From Grammothele lineata (lineage: Eukaryota > Basidiomycota > Agaricomycetes > Polyporales > Polyporaceae), in the NCBI GenBank assembly GCA_002150815.3, contig NDFF03000381.1, positions 1 to 64,000 of the forward strand: a DNA stretch of 64,000 nucleotides, read 5' to 3'. Numbering within the stretch: the first letter of the stretch is position 1; every line of letters begins with the position of its first letter. The notes under the pieces are model-generated. The model had not been told where the DNA came from and did not search any database. It saw nothing but the letters and a program-made list of their open reading frames with translations. Below are positions 45,308 through 55,379 of the stretch, in pieces. Both the position numbers and the translations under genes were made by a program.

Positions 45308-46553
45308 ATGGCTATTTCAGCCCCTCTAGTTCGCGATGCAAACCCCGATCTCAATGTATGTCCCAGTGCTCGTACTCGATGTGTATATGTGACAGTCCCA
45401 CAGGACCTCACAACAGATCCCATGGCGATCATCAAGGAGATGTCTCTCAAGTTCATGAGGCTGACTGGCTGGAAAACTCGCCACACCCCCGAAGACGCCG
45501 CCCTTCGTGCCGATATCATCCACGAGATTGAGCTCTGGAATGCCTACGACAACCCCAAGGATATCGAGATGCTCGCCGACACCAGCTGTTCCATCGCCGA
45601 GAAGACGTACGGATTCACGAGCTCCGCCCACCGTCACTACGTTGCGCTCTACACGGCTTGCACCGTGCACGCCGACGACATCGGGAACGCAACGACTGTC
45701 ACCGCTGTCCAGGAGTTCGGCGGCCGCTTCGTGCGAGGGGAGAAACAGCTCCTACCCGCTCTCGACACACTCGCTGCGCTGCTCCGTGGGGCGCACACGC
45801 TCTACGGTATGGTCAGCGCTGACGCAATCATCACGTGCACGATTGACGCTATGGCGGCATTCGGGATCGAGTACACGACGCAGAAGATGGAGATCGTCCC
45901 GCGGGCGACACGTTGGCCGGATTATTTGCGCGCACGAACGGGAATCTGTGCCTCATATGCGCATTTTATGTTCATGAAAAGCTGGCGACAGACACCCGAG
46001 TCGTATCTGCAGATCCTCCCGTAAGCCAATAATCTCACTATGAAGTCGCATGATTGCTGAATAACTTGATACAGTTATCTGGAGCACTGGATCGGAGCTA
46101 CCAAGTACGTATGCAGCTTTTCGGCCACGATTAGTCTATCTGGGGCTCACTTCATGAACGTTGTGATGCTATTGATAATAGCGACATGTACGTGGTATAC
46201 CTATCTTCGTGAAGTCACGGCTCCTAACTCACGAATGGTCTATCTAGCCTGTCATTCTACAAAGAAGAGCTTGAAGGCGAGACCAAGAACTACATTTGCG
46301 CGCGTGCAATGGCAGAGCTTCTTCCGCCTGTCGAGAGCCTGCGCAAGACCATAGAGGACACGCTCGATAGCGAGCACCAAACAGATGCCATGACGGCCAG
46401 GGATCCCGAGCTTGATTCTATTTGGCAGGAATTCAAGCAGGTACTCAAAGTCTCTGCACTCGCTGAGCCTTCGGACACTCACTTCCCCTACAGGGCTACT
46501 TAGAGTTCCACGTGGGGACCAAACGCTATAGGCTAGATGAGCTCGGCATATGA
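45308..46553 (+). CDS. Trichodiene-synthase-like sesquiterpene cyclase (copy d)
   Basis: Exon 1 (MAISAPLVRDANPDLN) ends at a GTATGT donor; the main exon begins DLTTDPMAIIKEMSLKF. It contains SCSIAEKTYGFTSSAHRHY and the Asp motif HADDIGNA. Then come QILP, YLEHWIGATN, the 6-nt microexon CGACAT (46182-46187), LSFYKEELEGET from 46248, and a last exon GYLEFHVGTKRYRLDELGI with TGA at 46551-46553. The NSE motif NDILSFYKE and the C-terminal Arg-Tyr are intact. A TATA-like box lies at about 45230. It forms a convergent pair with the P450 at 47434-49581, a unit repeated as cyclase e plus the second P450. It is closest in sequence to copies a and e. Confidence 0.9.
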
Positions 46554-47433
46554 TTTTACGTTTGCTAGACATGATGTATTAGAACTGGTACAGTGTAACA
46601 CGAAGACTTTGTTTAGAGGATCAATGGGTCTACACGGTTGTATATGGAATCTTATCGCACAAATCTTGATAAACCGCCCGACGACGTAAGAGCGCAGGAT
46701 GAATTGACGGAACAATAACAGGCCAGTAGACATCTAGAAGGTCTTCGGACTGATTCGTCGCGGCGTCCGCATCACGTACGCGCCCGAGTCGCCCGTGTGT
46801 GAGAGAAAACTTGGTATCAAATGCTTGAACAGGAAGGAAAGTGCGGTATCAGTACCATGACGACGACGAAGTCCCACTCTAGTACAAAATAGAAGCTCAA
46901 TGTGCTTCGTTCGTGGGATATTCCAAGATGACCTGAGCGGGAGAAGGGCGGGAGAACGAAATACGTGTCGAATAAATCGTCTCAACGAGAGCGTGTACCA
47001 GTCATGACAGACTTTGAAGGTCCTAGGCTGAAGTTCACGATACGACGGTTTTTTGAAGTGGGGATGTGTACCAGCGATCCTGGTAGCCCGAAATGTCATG
47101 CAATGAAGCTGCTATGTATCCCCGCCAAACAGAAACCCGCCATCGTAGCAAGTCGAAGACCACGATTGTGCTTCAGGGGCTAGGCGGACTCTACTGTGTC
47201 AGGTTGGCAGGATGTCGAAAAAGCCCTTCGGCATTCCAAGAAAGCAGAGTCCCTCACGCTAACCCCTACTTCTTCAGTTTAGACCACGCATCTATTTCTG
47301 GTTGAATCGTGTTTACTCTTGGTTCTATCAGGTTCTCCACGCATAGAATCTTATACGATATTCAAGCACCGGCGAGACGGGTAATATGTCCTACAACTAG
47401 CGAAAGCTGCTTATGATTCCTATGTGTATGCCT
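46554..47433. other. Convergent 3' region of cyclase d and P450-1
   Basis: About 880 nt between the two convergent 3' ends. Open frames here (for example 46734-47099 minus) show no domain features. No gene called. Confidence 0.4.
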
Positions 47434-49581
47434 TCACATTGCCTGGCAGCCCTCCGATAAAACTAACTCCTCGATACGAACGGAGCGCGGCTTGATTATA
47501 TAGTCGTACACGGGAGGCGGTCTGAGGGTGGTAAAGAGGCATCGAGACACATGAGCTAAGGTAAGCGCAATGCTGCCAAATTGCAGTCGCAACTCACGCA
47601 GCGATGTCCCCATCATCTGACGCTGTCGCATGGTCCAGCTTCATGGGCAAACCGTCTTCGTCCAGTGGAGGATATATGTAGAAGGCATGGAGGATTGACG
47701 CAACGAATACGAAGAGGGACGCTTCGGCGAAGTGACGACCAGGGCAAATTCTATAACGAGGTGGCACAACTATCAGTTGAACTCGCCCAGAGAAGTGTGT
47801 TCAAGACCCACCTCCGACCGAAACCCCATACGAAGTTTCCAGGGTCTCCTGTACTGAGATCGAGATGGCCGTCCCCGTCGATGAATCTCTCTGGCATGAA
47901 CGCCTCCGGATGAGGATATACTTCAGCGTCGCGGGACATAGCCCTATAGACAGGCATACGAGCATGTAGTGAGTCGGAGTGCGATCCTGATCAAAAGATA
48001 GATCATACCATACGTTGGGGACCACTGTCGATCCGGCAGGAATGTGGTACTCGTTGTACTCGTCGTCTGCGGTAGCTTTGTGGGGAAACGCAATAGGGAC
48101 AACCACGTGCCAGCGCATGACCTCCTTGATGATGGCATTGATGTAAGGAAGAGAATATCGATCCTCGAAAGTGGGAAGACGTCCATCCCCGACAACGTGA
48201 TCCAGCTCTTCTTGAGCCTTGTGCTGGGCATCGGGATGCATTGCCATGGCAAGGAAAAATGCTTGAAGTACCATATACGTCTGCGTGGCGTTTAGTTAGT
48301 GATAGGCACTCTCACGCAATGTGGTCGTAGCGACACTCACGGTATCTGAGCCGGCTGTACGGAAAGTACATTGTGTGAGTAACCCAGTGTATACCTCATA
48401 GGCGGATAAACGCTCGCACCAAAGTAGGTCGTAATTGACACGCCCTTAACAAATTCCTTCAGGTCACGCTCACCGCTTCCTTGGAGGTCGTAAGAGGAGT
48501 AATTCTCTAGGACATCGGATACAAAGGACCCCTTCCCAATTCCAGCATTCTAGAAGAGGAGCACCGTACTTCAACATTTGTGTAATTAATGGTTGAAAGG
48601 AGAACTCACGAGGCTATTGACGGTTGTCTCGTACAAATGCTCTTGGGCGGCGTCGATAAACGCCTTCAGCTGTGCTGCATACCGCTTGAATCTCCCGCCA
48701 GGAAACCACGACGGCAGATATTGTAGGCTAGGTACCGCCTCGACAGGGAACCGTCCCGGAGACGAGATAGTCGCTGCTGCCGTTGCTATGCCTTCGGCCA
48801 TAAGAAAGAGCTTGTCATCCGCTTCTATCACGTCGACGCCATACGTGACGAGGATCAAAATCGAGGCGACAGCGCTGAAGAGAAAGGCATGGCGTTATGA
48901 GGTAGTTGCCTAAAAGCTGTAAACATGGCATGAAGACTGACAATTTTGTGTGCGCGGTCACGCCGCCTGGGGAGAGCAGCATCCGTCGCAGGAGACGCCG
49001 TGCCGATGCGAGTTGGACTGACCGGTAGTTTTTCACAGCGTCACTATTAAAGGATTGATAGAAGACACGCCGATGGAGCCGCCACCGGCTTCCATAATCC
49101 TGGACTGGAAACGCGCGGTCGATGCCAGTCCTACCTTGACAGATCAGGTATGAACTCAACTATGAAGCAACTTGAAGAGAACGCACAATGCAGCCATGAC
49201 AGACTTGGGGCGCCCGGAGTAGTTCGTCGATCGTCTCTCGAGAAGCTCGCGAGCGGCTTTGTACGACCCCAGCACCACTAAGCTTTGACCCAATGCATTG
49301 AGATGCGTAACGTCTCCTAACATTCATATAAAGTGAGTATACCAGATATCAAATGGTAAGAACTGAGTTTACGAACCGTAGCGTTGGGAGATTCTCCAGA
49401 ACCCCGGTCCTAAACCTTTGCGAGGGATATCGAAGACGTTGCCGATGAGCGGAAGTTGTGGAGGGCCGGGGGGCAACTTGAAACCAGAACGCTTGGTACG
49501 ACATTGCTGGTACAAAAGCAGAGCAACAAGGATTCCAAGCAGAAGCCAATTTGATAAGTCGACTAACAGGCTGGACAACAT
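47434..49581 (-). CDS. Cytochrome P450 (cluster copy 1)
   Basis: A many-exon P450 from ATG 49581 to TGA at 47434. It has an N-terminal membrane anchor (WLLLGILVALLLYQQ), the proline hinge LPPGPPQLPLIGN, GRPKSVMA, and the C-helix WRLHRRVF. The I-helix AGSDTT has its AGSDT on a 14-nt microexon (48351-48364). The K-helix is EVMRW, with the PERF region AFMPERFIDGDG, and the heme loop FVWGFGRRICPGRHFAEA is split by an intron inside the Arg codon before ICPG. A short last exon encodes RPPPVYDYIIKPRSVRIEE. ER-bound monooxygenase. By position it probably oxidises the product of a neighbouring cyclase. A TATAAA box lies at 49648-49653. Confidence 0.9.
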
Positions 49582-50802
49582 GATCCGTCGAAGGGTGGTT
49601 GAGGAAAGATGGCGACGATGCACCGATTTGCTGAAGCACAAGGCAAGTTTATAGCGTGCGTCATCGAGAAGCGGGATATAAGGTGTGGCGACTTCCAGTC
49701 CACAAAGTACTTCCGAATGAATGTTACGGCACCTGTTGGGAGAGTCGTTTGAGGCCTTAACTTTGGGTGGTGTGGAGGAGAAACCCGTGTCCCGTGTCAG
49801 TCGGCCCCTCGATAATCCTTCCGGAACAGTCCGAACCTCTTTTGGTACATAGCCGCCCAACATGGCGCCAGCCAACACCGTTCGGTTCTCGGACGCTTCT
49901 CTTCGTTTTCCTTCCATCCTCCACGCCCCTCGAACTTGGAGACGCCATGTCGCACGTCTCAGAAGTCGATAACATTGTGACGCGCGCACTGGCATGTGTG
50001 CCCACCGAACATGATACCACTGCCTCTCTAGCGCCTGGTTACGCGGCGACCGAGCCGCAAAACTTTCGTCGAAGCCTAGAGTCTGACGCTGAACCACGCA
50101 GCAATGCACCCTTCACGCCGCCCGGGTGTACGGTGTCATAATGTTCAGACTAACGTGGGGCGTAGCTTCGTAGCTTCGAAGCTTCATCTCTGGTAAGCAC
50201 TGACATCAATTGGTGCCTTGCCATCTTGAATGGATTTTCATGCTTGTAATACCAGCTTCGAACATGATGAAGAATGTGTTCACCTGTGCCATCTCAAGAT
50301 TGCCTAGTCAGCTTGTGGCGGAACCTTTGATCTACTAGTTACGTCCAGGCTGCTCAGAAGGGTCCGACGGATCAGCATACACGGTCATGTTCTCGGACGA
50401 TCGTGATGAGGCGGCAGACGTTATTTGGGATCTTTACTCTGCTCTAACAGTGGATGTTGCCGTACCAGAGCTTATTATTGGTATGCATCTGCCGCTGCTT
50501 GATCTACTATCACATTACACTCATATACAGCTCCAGGCAACAACAATCCCAGCCTGTCCTATCAAATACTTAATACAAACTAGCTTCCTATTCCTGATAA
50601 TAGAGAGAGCCGGACGATGCTTCTACCTTCGGCTTCGGGGCTCAAAGCTGGCCCTGTGAGCGCTTTCAAAGACACACCTTGGTGCGCTTCTCGTTGTCTT
50701 TTGGTCAGATGAAGATGACATGAAAGCGTATAAAAGTCGCTCTTGGAGGTCCTAACACACAGCACCTCCTGTTATCCCGTCTCTGCACAACTCGAATGAT
50801 TC
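49582..50802. promoter_or_regulatory. Divergent region between P450-1 and cyclase e
   Basis: Carries the TATA box of P450-1 (minus strand, 49648-49653) and that of cyclase e (TATAAAA at about 50729-50735). The open frame continuing upstream of the P450 start to 50109 is in frame with the P450 but precedes its anchor, lacks any domain and is not included in the gene. Confidence 0.5.
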
Positions 50803-52046
50803 ATGGCTACTTCAACCCCACAAGTTTCCAACCTAACCCTCACCTCCGATGTAGGTCCAGTTCCGATCTCATAGTCACGTACTGACACGCCTGCAGAATG
50901 ACAAGGCCGGTGTATTGGCTGCTGTGCAGGAAACAACTCTCAGCTTTCTGAAGCTGAGCGGAAGAAAGCCTCCCTATACTCTCGAGGATCCAGATCTCCG
51001 TGCGGAAATCATCCGCGAGATTGAGCTCTGGAACGCCTACGACAACCACATGGGTGTCAAGGCGCTCGCCGACACCAGCTGCTCCATCGCGGAGAAGGCA
51101 TACGGATTCACCAGCCCGTCCCATCGCCGCTGCATCGCCCTCTACACAGCGTGCGTCGTGCACGTCGACGACGTCGAAAACGCGGCGACGGTTGCCGCCT
51201 TGCAAGAGTTCGGAGGTCGCTTCACGCGAGGCCAGGCTCAACGCCTCCCTGCTCTAGACACGCTTGCGACTCTTCTCCGGGAGGCGTACACGCTGTACGG
51301 CACGGTTAGTGCAGACGCCATTGTCACAAGCACGATTGACGCGATGGCGTCGTTTGGGGTTGAGTACACAACGCAGACAATGCGAATCATCCCGCATGCA
51401 ACGCGCTGGCCGTGGTATTTCCGCGTGCGGACCGGCCTTTGCGCCGCGTACGCACATTTCATGTTCATGAAGAGTTGGCGTCAGACGCCAGAATCATTCT
51501 TGCAAATACTCCCGTGAGTCTTGCATCACCTGATTCGCAAGTCTATCGGTTTCTGAAGCATCCTCGTTTAGTTATTTGGAGCACTGGATCGGAGCAACGA
51601 AGTATGTATTCTTTCTCATCTACCGTTCGAAATTCAATGTGACCTCCATGGCTCTGTCAAACAGCGATATGTATGCGTTGAGCCTTCATCCACTCGATGT
51701 TACTATGAGTACTCACGGTTTTATTCTCCAGCTTATCGTTTTATAAGGAGGCGCTTGAGGGCGAAACGAGAAACTACATCTGCGCCCGTGCATCTGCGGA
51801 GCTCCTTCTTCCGGTGCAGAGTCTCCGCAAGACCGTGGAGGACGCGCTCGATAGCATATATCGCGTGGACTCTATCGCCGCCCAAGACCCAGAACTCGAT
51901 ACAATTTGGCAGGAACACAAACAGGTATTCGAGAGTCTTAGATTGCCCCTCTACTCCACGGATACTAATGATCAACTACGATGCAGGGTTACCTAGAGTT
52001 CTACGTGTCTGCCAAACGTTACAAGCTCGACGAAATTGGAGCTTAA
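50803..52046 (+). CDS. Trichodiene-synthase-like sesquiterpene cyclase (copy e)
   Basis: Exon 1 (MATSTPQVSNLTLTSD) ends at a GTAGGT donor. The main exon starts NDKAGVLAAVQETTLSFLKL and carries HVDDVENAA (Asp motif) and RATRWP-like HATRWPWYF. The splice after QILP leads to YLEHWIGATN, then the 6-nt microexon CGATAT (51665-51670), LSFYKEALEGETRNY from 51732, and GYLEFYVSAKRYKLDEIGA with TAA at 52044-52046. The NSE motif NDILSFYKE is complete. TATAAAA lies about 70 nt upstream of the ATG. It is paired with the P450 at 52746-54874 exactly as copy d is with P450-1. Substrate presumed farnesyl diphosphate; product unknown. Confidence 0.9.
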
Positions 52047-52745
52047 TGTATGTGCGGAGGTGATCGAGCCAGTGACGATACATCCAGCTAGAAAGATGCC
52101 GTGCATGTAGAAGCGTGCTAAGAGTCACTTTGAGTTGTTAGCGGTTGGATTCAACTCCGTTCTATTGGAAACCCTCACAGTGTCCGAAGGCAACTGCGAG
52201 ACAACAGGCCGTGCGGCTCGCATGGAAGTCGCTGATATTCGAAGAACAACGAGGAGATACTGCGGAAGCCGTCGTGGTCGCTCAAATGGAAGGTGGCTCA
52301 GCGCCAGTACCAGCACAGAAGTCGGCCTTCGCCGCTTGGATGGCCGCAGATATGAAGGCGGTCTCGTGCCGCTCCCGGGTTCCGCTCCCTACCGAATAGC
52401 CTCCGCAACGTATTGACCGGCGACTGTTGGGGTCCGAAGAAGGATGATTTTGACGACGAGTAGAGAGGATTTCGGATATTCGCCATGTTTTCTCGGACCT
52501 GGAGCGGTATTCCAAATGCCATGAACAGGCGCTGTGCCTCTTCACTCCCACTCGCTGCCACGCTACACAAAGCCCCAACAAGACCTACGAACTGTGAGCT
52601 TAGGAACGTGACCGCCTGCGGGCCGACCCCGCTACGAGTGTGGGAAGCATCTGATAACGTCTTACGAGCTCTGCAGCAGGATAACCGAGGAATCAAAACG
52701 ACGAATGGCATCGTTCAAGTTCGAGTACAGTACAACATAATTGGA
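52047..52745. other. Convergent 3' region of cyclase e and P450-2
   Basis: About 700 nt. A protein-like frame at 52145-52399 on the plus strand (containing AQMEGGSAPVPAQKSAFAAW) has no ATG context, promoter or recognised family. It could be a gene relic. No gene called. Confidence 0.35.
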
Positions 52746-54874
52746 TCACATAGCTGCTGAACATGCCTGAGACAAAATTAAACGCTCTCGCATACAGCGC
52801 GGCTCGATGACGTATTCATAAACCGGAGGTGGTCTGGGAGAACATAATGGATATATGAAGGCCGATCAGCGCGATATCTTGGACCTAACTGTGTAACTCA
52901 CGAAGCGACACCGGTATCGCCTCCCGCTGACACACGCTCCAGTTTAATCGGCATCCCACGCTTGTCGAGCGGCGGGCTAATACAGAACACATGAAGAATA
53001 GATGCGGCGTAAATGAAGAGAGAAGCTTCAGCGAAGTGCCGTCCTGGACAGATTCTGCGAGTGTTGTGATCAAATGCGACCTGCTTGCCAAAACGCGCTG
53101 AAAGCTCACCTCCTACCGAAACCCCATACGAAGTTTCCAGGATCTCCTTCGCTGAGATCTAGAAGGCCGTCTTCATCGATAAATCTCTCTGGCATGAACT
53201 CTTCCGGATCAGGATACACTTCGGCATCGCGGGACATGGCCCTATGAATGGGGGGGTGTCCATGCCGATGCAGTAGTGAGCCTAAGAGTGAGTGCATTAT
53301 TATAGTACGAGAGATCGTACCATACATTGGGTATCACCGTTGACCCAGCAGGGACATGGTATCCACGATATTCGTCATCAGCGATCGTTCCATGTGGGAT
53401 CCCAAGAGGGCCGACCACGTGCCACCGCATGACCTCCTTGAGTAGGGCATTGAGGTAAGGCAGAGAAACTCGATCCTCAAATACGGGGAGACGGTCAGTT
53501 CCTACAACTCTATCGAGTTCTTCTTGGGCCTTGTGCTGGATATTGGGATGCATGGCCATGGCAAGGAAGAAAGCTTGGAGCACCATGTACGTCTGATACC
53601 GTGGTTTTGAATTGGCGAACACGCTCTCAGATTTTCGAAATACTCACAGTATCTGAGCCCGCTATAGGTCGTACCTCGTATGAGTAAAACTCACAACCTC
53701 TACACAATGAATGGAAAGATGTTCGTACCGACATATGTCGTAATCGACATGTCCTTGATGAATGCTTGCGGGTCGAGCTCACCACCTCCCTCGAGGTCAT
53801 AGGAATCATAATTTTCAAGAAGATTAGAGACGAAGGACTCTTTCCCGACCCCAGAATTCTACATACGCAGCGCTGGGCTTGAATACACTTTGTACCACTG
53901 TGTATAAGATGATGAACTTACCAGGCCGTCAATAGTCGTCTCGTACAGCTTATCCTGAGTCGCGCTGATATACTCCCTCATGTTCGCGGCGTAGTCCTTA
54001 AATCGCCCGCCCGGGAGCCATGTCGGTAGGTACTGTAAGCTCGGCACTGCCTCGACAGGGAATCGCCCTGGAGATGAGATAGTCGCTGTAGCCATCGCTA
54101 TGCCTTCCGCCATGTGGAAGAACTTGTCGTCCGCTTCCACTGCATCTATGCCATACGTTACGAGCATTAAGGCTGATGCGACCGCACTACAGAGCAGAGG
54201 ATCTCACGGTAAGCCTCATTCAAGCTGTAGATTGTGAATGAAACTGACAATTTCATATGCGCCATTAAGCCTTTCGGCGACGAGAGCATCCGCGACAGGA
54301 GTCGCTGAGCTGACATGAGTTGAATCCACTGGTACTTCTGCACAGCGTCGTTGTCAAAGAATTGATGAAAGATACGGCGGTGGAGTCGCCAGCGGCCCGT
54401 GTAGCTCTCCAGTAAGAAGATACGATCGAGTCCGGTACTGTCACGAGGATATGATATCAACATGATATTGGCCTGCTTACAGCGCACTTACAGCTTAGCC
54501 ATGACAGACTTGGGACGCCCAGAATAGTTGGCGGATCGTTTCTGGAGAAGTTCACGGGCGGTATCGTACGACCCTAGTACGATCACATTCCGACCCAATG
54601 CATTAAAGTACACAATGTCACCTGATGTGGGGTCAGTATGCAAGATACGGGCGAGTGCGAACTCAATATACGCACCATGACGTTCTGAAATCCGCCGGAA
54701 TTCAACCTCTAAATTTTTGCGAGGAATATTGAACGCATTACCGATGAGCGGAAGTTGTGGAGGGCCTGGTGGCAAGGAAGAACACTTCGGACGAGATGCT
54801 GTGAACAGTAGTAAAGCGATGATAATCCCGATTAGGGCTATTTGAGACCAGTCGAATGATAGGCTGGACGACAT
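52746..54874 (-). CDS. Cytochrome P450 (cluster copy 2)
   Basis: A close paralog of P450-1 with the same exon layout, from ATG 54874 (MSSSLSFDWSQIALIGIII, membrane anchor) to TGA at 52746. The hinge is LPPGPPQLPLIGNAFNIP, the C-helix WRLHRRIF, and the I-helix AGSDT again lies on a 14-nt microexon (53648-53661). The K-helix is EVMRWHVVGP. EFMPERFIDEDG and the heme loop FVWGFGRRICPGRHFAEA follow, the latter split by an intron at the same codon as in copy 1. The last exon encodes PPPVYEYVIEPRCMRERL. All P450 landmarks are intact. ER-bound monooxygenase, probably acting on a cyclase product. A TATATA box lies near 54935. Confidence 0.9.
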
Positions 54875-55156
54875 AGGGAGGAGGGTAAATAGAGGTGAAA
54901 AACGATGTACAGGGCCGGCGAACTGTGACGTACATATATAGGGCCTGTAAGGGTATAGATCGTGCCGTCAGATTTCGTAACATGTAGTGTATAGATGCAT
55001 GCGACTGACAGGTTTGGCAGGCAGCAGCCCAAGACGAGTCGGCACTGGGTTGTGCACGAGCATCCAGCTTCCGCCGAACACTCATAGAATGAGGCTACGA
55101 TGGGACCAAGTAGTCGATGTGTCGGCGGAGTCCCCTGTCACTGTAGTAGGCGGTCA

Positions 55157-55277
55157 CATCAGAACTTCTCGAAAATACTTAATCGTCCTTATTTGCCTAT
55201 CTAAGTACGATAAGGGCCGATAAGTGTGATAAGGGCCATAGCGCAAGTACCTAAGGGCTTATAAGGATATTAAGGCC
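55157..55277. repeat. Left end of transposon, subterminal ATAAGG repeats
   Basis: Contains GATAAGGGCC, GATAAGTGTGATAAGGGCC and TTATAAGGATATTAAGGCC in close succession, in the orientation opposite to the CCTTAT words at the right end. The outermost stretch CATCAGAACTTCTC aligns loosely with the reverse complement of the right end (CATCAGGAGTCC). Confidence 0.55.
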
Positions 55278-55379
55278 ATCAAGGGTAGTAAGAAACAGTG
55301 GGCGGGCGAGTCTTCGTTGCAGTAGGTACAAGGGGAATAAATTGGAGCAATAGGCAGTTACATTTGAGCCATAGAAACA

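Noticed and set aside
49582..50109. Upstream extension of the P450-1 reading frame
   Set aside because: The membrane anchor and the paralog P450-2 both place the start at 49581, and the TATA box at 49648-49653 lies inside the extension.
52145..52399. Protein-like frame between cyclase e and P450-2
   Set aside because: It lacks a family match, a promoter and neighbouring exons; at most a relic.
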